A model generated the notes under the pieces. The model had not been told where the DNA came from. It saw nothing but the letters and a program-made list of their open reading frames with translations, and did not search any database. A DNA stretch of 64,000 bases from the NCBI RefSeq assembly GCF_024385505.1, contig NZ_JANFLT010000001.1:124001-188000 (forward strand). The letters run 5' to 3'. The position numbers were made by a program, and so were the translations under genes. Within the stretch, counting starts at the first letter, position 1; each line of letters opens with the position of its first letter. This document shows, in pieces, positions 18,614-28,286 of the stretch. Source of the stretch: Arthrobacter zhaoxinii. GTDB taxonomy: Bacteria > Actinomycetota > Actinomycetes > Actinomycetales > Micrococcaceae.

Positions 18614-20146
18614 GTGTTCTATTTCATTCTTAAAAGAGCGGTGACCTCGTTCTTTATCCTTCTGGCCGCCACCGCGCTGATGTTTGTCCTGGCTGTGAAT
18701 TCCGGCGATCCGCTCTGGGATCTGGCCGAGCTGCGCAACGCGGACCGGGAATCCCGGATAGCTGCCCGGACCGAAGCCATGCATCTGGACCAGCCCGTCT
18801 ACATGCGCTACCTGCTCTGGCTGCAGGAAATCGGCCGCTGCATCATTCCCGGCGGCGCCCAGTGCACCCTGGGCCTGGACCGCGTGGGCAACCCCGTAAT
18901 CGCCCAGCTGGAATCCGCCGTCGGTTCCACCTTCCGCCTGGTGGTCGTGGCAACGGTGCTCGCGATCATCCTCGGCGTACTCATCGGCGTCGTCACCGCA
19001 CTGCGGCAGTACAGCGTGTTCGACTACTCCATCACGTTCGTCGCCTTCCTCCTCTTCTCCATGCCGCTCTTCTGGCTCTCCACGCTCCTCAAGCAGTACC
19101 TGGCCATCAGCCTCAACACCTGGCTCGGCAATCCGACCATGTCCTATCTGGGCATAGTGCTGCTGGGGCTGGTCGCCGGGTTGATCTGGATGATCATTAT
19201 CGGCGGAGACCGCCGCCGCCGGCTGCAGGTCTTCGCTGTCGCTTCCGTGGCCACCTCCGTCACTATGCTGCTGCTGCTGATGAGCGGCTGGTTCAAGACC
19301 CCCGGCTTCGGTCCTGTCGGCATCCTGGTAAGTGCCTTCGCCATCGCCCTCGGAATCACGGCATTGTTCGCCGGCTTCCGGCGCCGGCGGATTATCTACG
19401 CTGCCCTCGCCACTGCTGCCGCGGGCTTCGTCGGTTACCTGCTCACCATGGGCATCATGAAAGACCCCGACTGGCTGACCATTGCCGGCCTGGCACTGGT
19501 GACCGTCGTCGTTTCCGCTGCCATCGGGCACTTCGTGGGGGGACCGTACGCGAAGCAGACCCGGCAGCTTACCGCCGTCGTCGGCCTGCTGATCGGTTCC
19601 ATCGTGTTCCTGGATGCGCTCCTTCACGCCTACCCGACGCTGTCCCGCAAGACCGGAGGCCGGCCCATTCCCACCACCGGTTCCTCCACGCCCAACCTCG
19701 AGGGAACCTTCTGGGAAGTGAATCTCGATTACGCGCTGTACCTGGTGCTCCCGACCATCGCGATCATGCTGATTTCGTTTGCCATGTACACCCGCTACAC
19801 CCGCGCCAGCCAGCTGGACGTGATGACCCAGGACTACATCCGCACCGCACGGGCCAAGGGGCTCAGCGAACGGACCGTCGTGGTCAAGCACGCGTTCCGC
19901 AACGCAATGATCCCGATCACCACCCTGATGGCCTTCGACTTCGCCGGTGTCCTCGGCGGCGCCGTGGTCACCGAATCGGTGTTCGGCTGGAACGGCATGG
20001 GCAAGATGTTCACCGACGGCCTGGAGCACGTGGACCCCAATGTCATCATGGCGTTCTTCCTCGTCACGGGCGTGGCCGCGGTGACCTTCAACATGCTGGC
20101 TGACATCGCGTACGCGTTCCTCGATCCGCGCATCAGCCTGAACTGA
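18614..20146 (+). CDS. ABC transporter permease, DppB type, with extra membrane region
   Basis: Inner-membrane permease of the peptide importer, 510 residues against roughly 310-340 for ordinary DppB. The N-terminal segment (1-30), the central segments (about 105-165) and the C-terminal EAA loop (TARAKGLSERTVVVKHAFRN, about 418-437) are canonical. Between them, at about residues 175-350, lies an insertion with about six further hydrophobic segments and short Arg-rich turns. The GTG at 18614 follows AAGGAG and starts directly before the first transmembrane helix. It pairs with the DppC-type permease 12 bases downstream. Confidence 0.88.
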   Translation: MFYFILKRAVTSFFILLAATALMFVLAVNSGDPLWDLAELRNADRESRIAARTEAMHLDQPVYMRYLLWLQEIGRCIIPGGAQCTLGLDRVGNPVIAQLESAVGSTFRLVVVATVLAIILGVLIGVVTALRQYSVFDYSITFVAFLLFSMPLFWLSTLLKQYLAISLNTWLGNPTMSYLGIVLLGLVAGLIWMIIIGGDRRRRLQVFAVASVATSVTMLLLLMSGWFKTPGFGPVGILVSAFAIALGITALFAGFRRRRIIYAALATAAAGFVGYLLTMGIMKDPDWLTIAGLALVTVVVSAAIGHFVGGPYAKQTRQLTAVVGLLIGSIVFLDALLHAYPTLSRKTGGRPIPTTGSSTPNLEGTFWEVNLDYALYLVLPTIAIMLISFAMYTRYTRASQLDVMTQDYIRTARAKGLSERTVVVKHAFRNAMIPITTLMAFDFAGVLGGAVVTESVFGWNGMGKMFTDGLEHVDPNVIMAFFLVTGVAAVTFNMLADIAYAFLDPRISLN

Positions 20147-20157
20147 TTGGTAGAACT

Positions 20158-21201
20158 ATGACTGACAACAAGATTTCTGCGGACGGGCCGAAGGAAAGCA
20201 GTCCGGAGCTGACGGCCATGACGCTGGAGAGCCAGCGGACCGTCACGGCGGACTCCCCTGCAACCCGGGGGATCGTCGCTGAACCGAAGATCACCGAGGC
20301 CAAGAGCCAGTCCAAGCTGGTGCGTGAACGTTTCCTGCGGCACAAGGGCGCCATGGGCGGAATGATCAGCCTGGTCTTCATTGTGGTGCTGGCGTTCTCC
20401 TCCATCGGCTTCAACATCGGCCCGCTGCACATTCCGGGCTGGTGGCAGCACACTTTCTCCGAAGTACAGGAAACCGCCGACGGCGGCAGGCCCACCCTGT
20501 CCTGGACCGGGCTGGGCGACCACCCGTTCGGCCAGGACGCCCTGGGCCGGGACTACTTCGCCATGACCATGCGCGGGGCGCAGATCTCGCTGATCATCGC
20601 CTTCATTGTCGGCATTGTCGGCACCGCCATCGGCACCGTCGTCGGCGCTCTGGCCGGCTACTACCGCGGCAGGGTCGAAGCCGTCCTGATGCGCTTCACC
20701 GACGTCATCATCACCATCCCCCTGCTGGTGGTCGCGGCAGTGCTGTCCACGATCGTGGCCAAGGCCGGCATCGTGGTGTTCGCCGTCTTCCTGGGCATGC
20801 TCACCTGGACCGGGCTCGCCCGGATTGTCCGCGGCGAGTTCCTTTCCCTTCGGGAGAAGGAATTCGTCGAGGCAGCCAAGTCAGTGGGTGCAAGCTCGGC
20901 CCGGATCATCTTCAAGCACATCCTGCCCAACACAGTAGGCGTCATCATCGTCTCGGCCACGCTGGCCATCTCCGGCGCCATCCTGCTCGAAACTGCCCTG
21001 GGCTTCCTGGGCCTGGGCGTGCGGGAACCTGACACCTCGCTGGGCAAGCTGATCAATGACAACCGCTCCGCCATGACCGTGCGCCCCTGGGTCTTCCTCT
21101 GGCCGGGCGTGTTCATTGTGGCCATTGCCCTCGCCGTCAACTTCATCGGCGACGGGCTCCGGGATGCGTTCGATCCCCGACAGACAAGGAACAAGCAATG
21201 A
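20158..21201 (+). CDS. ABC transporter permease, DppC type
   Basis: Second membrane subunit of the peptide importer, 347 residues. A cytoplasmic N-terminal tail (about 1-60) is followed by six predicted transmembrane segments and the EAA loop near EFLSLREKEFVEAAKSVGAS (about 228-247). The region GLGDHPFGQDALGRDYF matches the conserved periplasmic stretch of DppC/OppC proteins. Its stop overlaps the start of the ATPase gene as ATGA (21198-21201), so synthesis is coupled. Confidence 0.92.
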   Translation: MTDNKISADGPKESSPELTAMTLESQRTVTADSPATRGIVAEPKITEAKSQSKLVRERFLRHKGAMGGMISLVFIVVLAFSSIGFNIGPLHIPGWWQHTFSEVQETADGGRPTLSWTGLGDHPFGQDALGRDYFAMTMRGAQISLIIAFIVGIVGTAIGTVVGALAGYYRGRVEAVLMRFTDVIITIPLLVVAAVLSTIVAKAGIVVFAVFLGMLTWTGLARIVRGEFLSLREKEFVEAAKSVGASSARIIFKHILPNTVGVIIVSATLAISGAILLETALGFLGLGVREPDTSLGKLINDNRSAMTVRPWVFLWPGVFIVAIALAVNFIGDGLRDAFDPRQTRNKQ

Positions 21202-22982
21202 CCTCCACCCCGGTATACAGCGACGCCCCGGCAACGGGGACCGGCTCCCCCATCCTTGAGGTCACCGGACTCGGCGTCGATTTCAGTGTCGACAACGAAT
21301 GGGTCATGGCCGCCGAAGACGTTCATTACCGGGTGTACCCCGGGGAAATCCTTGCCATTGTCGGCGAGTCCGGCTCCGGCAAGAGCATGTCCTCCATGGC
21401 GCTGCTCGGCCTGCTGCCCGGCAACGGGCGCTCCAAAGGCAGCGCGAAGCTGCTCGGCAAGGAGCTCATCGGTGCCCCGCAGTCGGCACTGCGCAGGATC
21501 CGCGGCAACGACATTGCCATGATCTTCCAGGAACCCATGACCGCCCTGAACCCGGTCCTGACAGTGGGTGAACAGGTCAAGGAGATCATCGAGCAGCACA
21601 CGGACGCCTCCCCGGCCGAGGCGAAGGAACGCGCCATCGAGCTGTTGCGCATGGTGGAGATCCCGGACCCGGAAACCCGGTACGGGAATTACCCCCACCA
21701 GTTCTCCGGCGGGCAGCGCCAGCGGGCCATGATCGCCATCGCGATTGCCAATGACCCGATCCTGCTGATCGCCGATGAACCCACCACCGCCCTGGACGTT
21801 ACCGTGCAGGCGGAAGTCCTTGAGCTGCTGCGCAAGCTCAACAAACGCCTGAACAGCGCCATCCTGCTCATTACGCATGACATGGGTGTGGTGGCCGACC
21901 TCGCCGACAACGTCATCGTGATGCAGAACGGCCGGATCGTTGAAGCGGCCTCCGCAGCGGACCTCTTCGGCGCCCCGCAGCAGGACTACACGAAGGCACT
22001 CCTCGACGCCGTCCCGCACCTGGGCTCGAAGGTGGGTGGCGTGCTGGCAGCGGTCGAGGTGGAGGATGACGGCTCCCTGCAGATTACCGAGGCGCCCCGG
22101 GCGGTCCTGAAGGCCTCCGAGGAGGTTGCCGAACCGACGTCCTCGCAGACGCCTGCCCTGCAGCTCGAGAATGTCGCCATCGAATATCCGGGACGGTTCC
22201 GCCAGCCGGCCTTCCGTGCCGTGTCGGATGTCGCCTTCACCATCATGCCGGGTGAAGTCATGGGCCTGGTGGGCGAATCCGGCTCCGGCAAGTCCACCAT
22301 CGGCCGCGCCGTCACCGGCCTGCTGCCGGTGGCCGAGGGCAGTGTCCGGATCAACGGGACGGACATCGCCGGCCTCTCCCCGAAAAAGATGCGCCCGCTG
22401 CGGCGGAAGTTCGCCATCGTGTTCCAGGACCCGGCGGCATCATTGAACCCGCGCATGTCCATCGGTGAGAGCATCGGCGAACCGCTGTTCCTGCACGAGA
22501 AGCTCTCGAAGGCCGAGCTGGATAAGCGGGTGGAGAACCTGCTGGACGACGTCCAGCTGCCCAAGAGCTTCCGCAACCGGTATCCGCATGAGCTCTCCGG
22601 CGGCCAGCGCCAGCGCGTGGGCATTGCCCGGGCCCTGTCACTGCGTCCGTCCCTGCTCGTTGCCGATGAGCCGACGTCGGCGCTGGATGTGTCCGTGCAG
22701 GCACGCGTCCTGGCACTGCTGCAGGAACTGCAGCGGGAGTACGGCTTCGCCTGCCTGTTCGTCAGCCACGACCTGGCGGTGGTGGAGATCCTGGCCAGCC
22801 ACATTGCGGTACTGAACAAGGGCAGGATGGTGGAGCAGGGTTCCACCGAGCAGGTCCTGAAGTACCCGCAGGATCCGTACACCCGCCGCCTGCTGGCAGC
22901 GGCCCCGGTGCCGGACCCCGCGGAGCAGGCCTACCGTCGCGAGCAGCGCAATGCGCTGCTGGCGGCCGGAAGCGGCGAATAA
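21198..22982 (+). CDS. ABC transporter ATP-binding protein with two ATPase domains (DppD-DppF fusion)
   Basis: Single 594-residue polypeptide holding both ATPases of the peptide importer. The first domain (about 10-270) has [17 protein letters not shown] and [12 protein letters not shown]. The second (about 315-590) has [17 protein letters not shown] and [12 protein letters not shown]. Both carry the C-terminal peptide-transporter extension ([17 protein letters not shown]). Both nucleotide sites look intact. Such DppD-DppF fusions are frequent in actinobacteria. Last gene of the operon, followed by a long GC-rich hairpin. Confidence 0.93.
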   Translation: MTSTPVYSDAPATGTGSPILEVTGLGVDFSVDNEWVMAAEDVHYRVYPGEILAIVGESGSGKSMSSMALLGLLPGNGRSKGSAKLLGKELIGAPQSALRRIRGNDIAMIFQEPMTALNPVLTVGEQVKEIIEQHTDASPAEAKERAIELLRMVEIPDPETRYGNYPHQFSGGQRQRAMIAIAIANDPILLIADEPTTALDVTVQAEVLELLRKLNKRLNSAILLITHDMGVVADLADNVIVMQNGRIVEAASAADLFGAPQQDYTKALLDAVPHLGSKVGGVLAAVEVEDDGSLQITEAPRAVLKASEEVAEPTSSQTPALQLENVAIEYPGRFRQPAFRAVSDVAFTIMPGEVMGLVGESGSGKSTIGRAVTGLLPVAEGSVRINGTDIAGLSPKKMRPLRRKFAIVFQDPAASLNPRMSIGESIGEPLFLHEKLSKAELDKRVENLLDDVQLPKSFRNRYPHELSGGQRQRVGIARALSLRPSLLVADEPTSALDVSVQARVLALLQELQREYGFACLFVSHDLAVVEILASHIAVLNKGRMVEQGSTEQVLKYPQDPYTRRLLAAAPVPDPAEQAYRREQRNALLAAGSGE

Positions 22983-22987
22983 AGTAA

Positions 22988-23069
22988 CCCCGGAGGAACA
23001 ACTGCGGCGGCGGCGTCAGTGGCGGAAGGCCTTTCTTCCCCACGGCGCCGCCGTCGTCGTTCCCGGGGT
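22988..23069 (+). terminator. Long imperfect hairpin after the peptide transporter operon
   Basis: ACCCCGGAGGAACAACTGCG at 22988-23007, continuing GGCGGCG, can pair imperfectly with CGCCGCCGTCGTCGTTCCCG at 23045-23064, continuing GGGT, forming a roughly 25-base-pair interrupted stem around a 30-base loop. There is no T-run, so it may be a Rho-assisted end or an mRNA-protecting structure. Confidence 0.45.
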
Positions 23070-23124
23070 GTCATGGTAAAGATGCGGCCGGGCCCGCGGT
23101 ATCCGCCGTACCGGCAGTCTGGAA

Positions 23125-23142
23125 TTTAGTTGGATGTCCGAC
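23125..23142 (+). promoter_or_regulatory. Promoter -10 with overlapping operator upstream of mmsA
   Basis: TTTAGT (23125-23130) runs directly into the imperfect palindrome TTGGATGTCCGA (23130-23141). The same arrangement, TATACT followed by TTGGACGTCCAA, occurs upstream of the acyl-CoA dehydrogenase at 28287-28303; core and spacing are identical. A repressor bound here would occlude RNA polymerase at mmsA. Confidence 0.65.
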
Positions 23143-23228
23143 TATGTTGGGGTGGGAAGACAGTGTCCCGGCTCACACCCAGCCGTGGTGCGGCTTCGAA
23201 ATTCCACGGTGCAAAGGAGCATTCCATT

Positions 23229-24728
23229 ATGGTTCGCGAGCTATCCCATTACGTTGACGGACAGCATGTTGGGGGTACCTCCGGGCGCTTCAGCGACGTC
23301 TACGATCCCTGCACGGGCGAGGTGCAGGCCAGGGTGCCCCTGGCCAGCACCGAGGAAGTCCGCAACGTTGTGTCCAACGCGGAAAAGGGCCAGCGGGAAT
23401 GGGCGGCCATGAACCCGCAGCGGCGCGGCCGGATCCTGCTGAAGTTCGTTGACCTGGTGAACCAAAATCTGGAGGAACTGGCCACCCTGCTGTCCTCCGA
23501 ACACGGCAAGACCCTCCCCGACGCGAAGGGCGACATTCAGCGCGGTATCGAGGTAGTGGAATTCGCTGCCGGCGCCCCGCACCTGCTCAAGGGCGAGTTT
23601 TCGGACAACGCCGGGGCCGGCATCGATGTCCACTCGCTGCGCCAGCCGCTCGGCGTCGTAGCCGGCATCACGCCGTTCAACTTTCCCGCCATGATTCCGC
23701 TCTGGAAGTCCGGCCCCGCCCTGGCCGCCGGCAATTCCTTCATCCTCAAGCCCTCCGAACGGGACCCTTCCGTGCCGCTGCGGCTTGCCGAGCTCTTTAC
23801 GGAGGCAGGCGTTCCGGCCGGCGTCTTCAATGTGGTCAACGGCGACAAGGAAGCAGTGGATGCACTGCTGGAGGATCCGCGGGTATCTGCCATCGGCTTT
23901 GTCGGTTCCACGCCGATTGCGCAGTACATCTATGCCACTGCCGCTGCCCACGGAAAACGCGCCCAGTGTTTCGGCGGCGCGAAGAACCACATGGTCATCA
24001 TGCCGGACGCCGATCTGGACATGGCCGCTGATGCCCTCATCGGTGCCGGCTTCGGCTCCGCCGGTGAACGCTGCATGGCGATCTCCGTGGCCGTCCCGGT
24101 CGGCAGGGCGACCGGCGACGCACTCGTTGCGAAGCTCCAGGAGCGGATCGCGGACCTGACGGTCGGCCACAGCCTCGCCGGGGATTCGGATTTCGGCCCG
24201 GTCGTGGCGGCTTCCGCGAAGGAACGGATCGAAGGGTACATCCAGGCCGGCGTGGATGAGGGCGCCACCCTGCTGGCCGACGGACGCGGCCTGACGGTAG
24301 AGGGTTATGAGGGCGGCTTCTGGGTGGGACCCACCCTCTTCGACAACGTCACCAAGGACATGACGATTTACAAGGAAGAGATCTTCGGGCCCGTGCTCAG
24401 CGTGCTCCGCGCAGAGGACTACGACGAGGCCCTGCGGCTGTGCAACGAGCACGAGTTCGGCAACGGCGTGGCCATCTTCACCCGCGACGGCGACTCCGCC
24501 CGTGACTTCGCCAGCCGGGTCCAGGTCGGCATGGTGGGCATCAACGTCCCCATTCCCGTCCCCATCGCGTACTACACTTTCGGCGGCTGGAAGGCTTCCG
24601 GATTCGGCGACCTCAACCAGCACGGCGCAGACGCTTTCCGCTTCTATACCAAGACCAAGACGGTCACCACCCGCTGGCCGTCGGGGATCCGCACCGGCGC
24701 CAGCTTCGTGATGCCGGAAGGCAGCTGA
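23229..24728 (+). CDS. mmsA: CoA-acylating methylmalonate-semialdehyde dehydrogenase
   Basis: Aldehyde dehydrogenase-superfamily enzyme of 499 residues that converts methylmalonate semialdehyde with CoA and NAD+ to propionyl-CoA, the last step of valine catabolism; it also acts on malonate semialdehyde. The catalytic cysteine is in GERCMAISVAV (near 285), the active-site Asn in TPFNFPAMIPLW (near 153), and the N-terminus HYVDGQHV is typical. ATG at 23229 with AGGAG about nine bases upstream. Its stop overlaps the next start (TGATG). First gene of mmsA-HIBYL-CoA hydrolase-mmsB-hydratase. Confidence 0.94.
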   Translation: MVRELSHYVDGQHVGGTSGRFSDVYDPCTGEVQARVPLASTEEVRNVVSNAEKGQREWAAMNPQRRGRILLKFVDLVNQNLEELATLLSSEHGKTLPDAKGDIQRGIEVVEFAAGAPHLLKGEFSDNAGAGIDVHSLRQPLGVVAGITPFNFPAMIPLWKSGPALAAGNSFILKPSERDPSVPLRLAELFTEAGVPAGVFNVVNGDKEAVDALLEDPRVSAIGFVGSTPIAQYIYATAAAHGKRAQCFGGAKNHMVIMPDADLDMAADALIGAGFGSAGERCMAISVAVPVGRATGDALVAKLQERIADLTVGHSLAGDSDFGPVVAASAKERIEGYIQAGVDEGATLLADGRGLTVEGYEGGFWVGPTLFDNVTKDMTIYKEEIFGPVLSVLRAEDYDEALRLCNEHEFGNGVAIFTRDGDSARDFASRVQVGMVGINVPIPVPIAYYTFGGWKASGFGDLNQHGADAFRFYTKTKTVTTRWPSGIRTGASFVMPEGS

Positions 24729-25810
24729 TGGCGGCCATGGTCCCGGGCAGGCCTGCCTCTGCGGAGGTGCTGTTCGAACGCCGCGGCCGGCTCGGGGTGG
24801 TAACGCTCAACCGGCCCCGGGCGGTTAATGCACTGACGGCAGGCATGGCCTCGGCCATGCTGGAGCAGCTCAGGCTCTGGGCCGACGACGACGCGGTGGC
24901 GGCCGTCCTGGTGCGCGGCGCGGGCGACCGGGGGCTGTGCGCCGGGGGCGACATCGTGGCCATCTACCGCGATATGCTCGACGGCGGCAACGCCACAGCC
25001 GCCTTCTGGGCGGAGGAATACACGCTCAACCTGCTCATTTCGAACTACCCCAAGCCGTATGTGGCCTTGATGGACGGTCTCGTCCTCGGCGGAGGAGTCG
25101 GAATTTCCGCCCACGGATCCGTCCGGATCGTCACGGAGCGCACCCGGCTGGGCATGCCGGAGACCACCATCGGCTTCGTGCCCGACGTCGGCGGAACCCT
25201 GCTGCTCTCCCGCGCACCCGGGAAAACCGGCACCCATGCAGCACTCACGGGGGCCCACCTCAGCGGCGCCGATGCAGTGTTCCTGGGCTTCGCGGACTTC
25301 TTCATTCCGTCGTCGAAGCTGGCGAACTTTGCCGCTGCCCTGGAGCACGAGGCGGTGGAGGCCGCCGTCGCGCGCTTCGCAGAGGCGGCACCGCCGTCCG
25401 GACTCGCAGGGCAGGACTGGATTGACACCTGCTACACGGGGAACGACGCCGGGGAGATTGTGCGCCGGCTGCGGGCCTTCGACGGGCAGGGCCGGGAGGA
25501 GGCGGCCAAGGCCGCCGAGGCGATAGCAGCCAAGTCACCAACGGCAGTAAAAGTGGCGCTGGAATCCCTGCGCCGGGTGAAGGGACTGACGCTGGAGAAA
25601 GCCTTGGAACAGGAGTACCGGGTGGGACTGCGGTTCCTCGCCGGATCCGATTTCAGGGAGGGCATCCGCGCCCAGGTGGTGGACAAGGACTACTCCCCGC
25701 GCTGGCAGCCCGCCACGCTGGCAGAGGTCAGCGACGAGGACGTCGAATCGTATTTTGCGCCGCTGGGTAACCGTGAACTGAGACTTTCCAAGGAGCACAA
25801 CAATGTCTGA
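24728..25810 (+). CDS. 3-hydroxyisobutyryl-CoA hydrolase (crotonase superfamily)
   Basis: Crotonase-fold enzyme of 360 residues that releases 3-hydroxyisobutyrate from its CoA thioester in valine degradation. The length (enoyl-CoA hydratases are about 260), the CAGGDIVAIYRD oxyanion block (near 77-88), GGGVGISAHGS and the MPETTIGFVPDVGGT block with Glu and Asp in place of the hydratase pair are hallmarks of this hydrolase subfamily. Its position between mmsA and mmsB supports the call strongly. ATG overlaps the mmsA stop by one base. Confidence 0.9.
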   Translation: MAAMVPGRPASAEVLFERRGRLGVVTLNRPRAVNALTAGMASAMLEQLRLWADDDAVAAVLVRGAGDRGLCAGGDIVAIYRDMLDGGNATAAFWAEEYTLNLLISNYPKPYVALMDGLVLGGGVGISAHGSVRIVTERTRLGMPETTIGFVPDVGGTLLLSRAPGKTGTHAALTGAHLSGADAVFLGFADFFIPSSKLANFAAALEHEAVEAAVARFAEAAPPSGLAGQDWIDTCYTGNDAGEIVRRLRAFDGQGREEAAKAAEAIAAKSPTAVKVALESLRRVKGLTLEKALEQEYRVGLRFLAGSDFREGIRAQVVDKDYSPRWQPATLAEVSDEDVESYFAPLGNRELRLSKEHNNV

Positions 25811-26750
25811 ACCAGCAACTCCGGCGCCGGGCTCCGGGGAGCGGACCGCTCCGGTCGCCTTCCTCGGACTGGGCCACATGGGCGGGCCGATGGCCGTTCG
25901 CCTCGTCAACGCCGGATACTCCGTGACCGGCTTCGACCTGATGCCCGCCGCCCTCGAAACCGCTCAGGCGAACGGCATTGCCACAGCCGCCGGCGCTGCG
26001 GAGGCGGTGGCCGGCGCCGGTGTCGTCCTCACCATGCTGCCCAGCGGCAAGCATCTGCTGGACGCCTACCGGGGCACCGGCGGCGAGCCGGGCCTGCTCG
26101 CCGCTGCCGCCCCGAACACGCTTTTCCTGGACTGCTCCACCATTAACGTGGACGAGGCGCGGGAGGCGGCCGAACTCGCCGTGGCTGCCGGCCACCGGGC
26201 GGTGGACGCACCGGTTTCGGGCGGCGTCGTGGGCGCCGAGGCAGGCACTTTGACCTTTATGGTGGGCGCGTTGCCGGAGGATTTCGAAGCAGTCCATCCG
26301 ATGCTCGAGGTGATGGGCCGGCGCGTGGTCCACTGCGGAGACCACGGTGCAGGCCAGGCCGCCAAAATCTGCAACAACATGATCCTCGGCATCTCGATGA
26401 TCGCGGTCAGCGAAGCCTTTGTGCTCGGCGAAAAGCTGGGCCTGACCCATGAGGCCCTGTTCGATGTTGCCTCCGCGGCCTCCGGCCAGTGCTGGGCGCT
26501 GACCACCAACTGCCCCGTGCCGGGTCCGGTGCCAGCCAGCCCGGCGAACCGCGACTACCAGCCGGGATTCGCCGGAGCCCTGATGGCGAAGGACCTGAAG
26601 CTGGCCCTCAATGCGCTGGAAAGCACGGGGGTCGCCGCGCAGTTGGGACCGCTCGCTTCTGCCATCTACGATGACTTTGCTGCCGAAGGCGGCGCGGGCC
26701 GGGACTTCTCCGGCATCATCACCGATATCCGGGACAAGTCCGCGCACTAG
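25803..26750 (+). CDS. mmsB: 3-hydroxyisobutyrate dehydrogenase
   Basis: NAD+-dependent beta-hydroxyacid dehydrogenase of 315 residues, oxidising 3-hydroxyisobutyrate to methylmalonate semialdehyde for MmsA. The N-terminal Rossmann motif is FLGLGHMGGPMA (near 18-29), the substrate motif DAPVSGGVVGAEAGT is near 138-152, and the catalytic lysine is in GAGQAAKICNN (near 190). AAGGAG lies upstream of the ATG inside the end of the preceding gene, which it overlaps by eight bases. Confidence 0.94.
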   Translation: MSEPATPAPGSGERTAPVAFLGLGHMGGPMAVRLVNAGYSVTGFDLMPAALETAQANGIATAAGAAEAVAGAGVVLTMLPSGKHLLDAYRGTGGEPGLLAAAAPNTLFLDCSTINVDEAREAAELAVAAGHRAVDAPVSGGVVGAEAGTLTFMVGALPEDFEAVHPMLEVMGRRVVHCGDHGAGQAAKICNNMILGISMIAVSEAFVLGEKLGLTHEALFDVASAASGQCWALTTNCPVPGPVPASPANRDYQPGFAGALMAKDLKLALNALESTGVAAQLGPLASAIYDDFAAEGGAGRDFSGIITDIRDKSAH

Positions 26751-26776
26751 TTTTCCGCATTCACGACTTTGCACAC

Positions 26777-26805
26777 CACGATTTGACCAGCACGATTTGA
26801 ACCAG
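26777..26805 (+). repeat. Short tandem repeat between mmsB and the hydratase gene
   Basis: Two adjacent near-identical units, CACGATTTGACCAG (26777-26790) and CACGATTTGAACCAG (26791-26805), preceded by a weaker third copy (CACGACTTTG at 26762). They fill the 72-base spacer of the operon. Possibly slippage; no function known. Confidence 0.6.
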
Positions 26806-26822
26806 CAGCCGAGGGGCCGGAC

Positions 26823-27602
26823 ATGACGGAGCAGTACACCAACATTCTCGTAGAGCAGCGTGGCCGGGTGGGGCTCGTAACGCTCAACCGGCCCGAGGCG
26901 CTGAACGCACTCAACAAGGCCACCATGGACGAACTCGTGGGCGCCCTGACCGCCATGGACGCCGATCCCGCGGTCGGGGCGGTCGTGATCACCGGATCCG
27001 GCAAGGCCTTCGCCGCCGGGGCGGACATCAAGGAAATGCAGTCCAAGGGCTACATGGACATGTATGCGGCGGACTGGTTCCGCGGCTGGGAAGACCTGAC
27101 CCGACTGCGCATTCCGGTGATAGCTGCCGTGTCCGGATTCGCCCTGGGCGGCGGCTGTGAGCTCGCGATGATGTGCGATTTCATCATCGCCGGAGATAAC
27201 GCCAAATTCGGCCAGCCGGAAATCAATCTCGGAGTGCTCCCCGGCATGGGCGGCTCCCAGCGGCTCACCCGCGCCGTCGGAAAATCCAAGGCAATGGACA
27301 TGATCCTGACCGGGCGCTTCATCGACGCCGCGGAAGCCGAACGTGCCGGCCTGGTATCCCGCGTGGTGCCGGCTGCGGACGTGGTGGAGGAAGCCCTGAA
27401 CGCTGCGGCGGTGATTGCCTCCAAATCCAAGCCGGTGGCCATGGTTGCCAAGGAAGCCGTCAACGCGGCGTTCGAGACAGGGCTCGCCCAGGGGGTGCTC
27501 TTCGAACGGCGCGTCTTCCACTCGCTGTTCGCCACAGATGACCAGAAGGAAGGCATGTCGGCGTTCGTCGAGAAGCGCAAACCGGACTTCACCCACCGCT
27601 GA
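26823..27602 (+). CDS. Enoyl-CoA hydratase (methacrylyl-CoA hydratase candidate)
   Basis: Crotonase-superfamily hydratase of 259 residues. It has the oxyanion-hole sequence [10 protein letters not shown] (near 63-72), the [16 protein letters not shown] block (near 105-120), and both catalytic glutamates in CELAMMCD and FGQPEINLG. In this cluster the natural substrate would be methacrylyl-CoA, hydrated to 3-hydroxyisobutyryl-CoA, although such enzymes usually accept several short enoyl-CoAs. Last gene of the mmsA operon; the convergent MarR gene ends 22 bases further on. Confidence 0.9.
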   Translation: MTEQYTNILVEQRGRVGLVTLNRPEALNALNKATMDELVGALTAMDADPAVGAVVITGSGKAFAAGADIKEMQSKGYMDMYAADWFRGWEDLTRLRIPVIAAVSGFALGGGCELAMMCDFIIAGDNAKFGQPEINLGVLPGMGGSQRLTRAVGKSKAMDMILTGRFIDAAEAERAGLVSRVVPAADVVEEALNAAAVIASKSKPVAMVAKEAVNAAFETGLAQGVLFERRVFHSLFATDDQKEGMSAFVEKRKPDFTHR

Positions 27603-27623
27603 CGGGCACATCCCACCGCGGGG

Positions 27624-28130
27624 TCAGCCGCTGAAGTCGCCGGCATTCCTGCGGAAGCTGCCCAGTATCCGGATCAGCTCGTCTATATCCTGCTCTCCGA
27701 ATCCGGACTGTGCGAACACCGCCGAGTTCAGTGCCAGAGTCGCCTGCCGGGCCAGCGTCCGTCCCTCCCGGGTGAGCCCGATCAGGGTGGTTCGCCCGTC
27801 TGTGGGATGCGGAGACCGGATCACCAGTCCCGCGTCCTGCAGGCGGTCGACGGCGTTCGTCACCGAGGTGGGGTGCACCTGGAGAAGCGCGCTGGCCTTG
27901 TTCATGGGCAGTGCCCCGCTGCGGGCAAAGCTCAGCAGAGTGAGGAGTTCGTACCGGGCAAACGTCAGCCCGAACGGCTTCAGGACCCCCTCGATCCGGG
28001 CCAGCAGGATCTGCTGTGTCCGCATGATGGCTGTAACGGCAGCCATCGGTGCGGCGACCTCGGACCAGCCGTGCCGTTCCCAGTTTCCTCTGGCGTCCGC
28101 AATGGGATCACGCGGCAGCGGCGTTGCCAC
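27624..28130 (-). CDS. MarR family transcriptional regulator
   Basis: Winged-helix regulator of 168 residues, with the central helix-turn-helix near LPMNKASALLQVHPTSVTNAVDRLQDAG (about 78-105) and the wing region RSPHPTDGRTTLIGLT. It lies between the mmsA operon and the acyl-CoA dehydrogenase, transcribed away from the latter, so it is the best local candidate to bind the palindromes at 23129-23142 and 28291-28304. MarR regulators usually respond to small acidic or acyl-CoA ligands; a CoA thioester of valine breakdown is a reasonable but untested inducer. Confidence 0.9.
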   Translation of the reverse strand: MATPLPRDPIADARGNWERHGWSEVAAPMAAVTAIMRTQQILLARIEGVLKPFGLTFARYELLTLLSFARSGALPMNKASALLQVHPTSVTNAVDRLQDAGLVIRSPHPTDGRTTLIGLTREGRTLARQATLALNSAVFAQSGFGEQDIDELIRILGSFRRNAGDFSG

Positions 28131-28286
28131 GGCACCTCCGGCTTCCCGATCTGGCAGTCATGGGCCCCAGCCTAGCTGTATCAGTGACGGCAGGCCCGCT
28201 TCGCCCGCCTGCCGGCGAAGCCGCCGTCGTCAGGGCTCCGGACCCCGTCCGAAACCGGCCGGATAGTGATCCCCGTCACCCTGCAA

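Noticed and set aside
16736-20029. Very long open frame (1097 codons) on the minus strand opposite the binding protein and permease
   Set aside because: Its translation is Gly/Asp/His/Gln-rich with no domain, and the plus strand holds well-supported genes. Long antisense frames are expected in high-G+C DNA.
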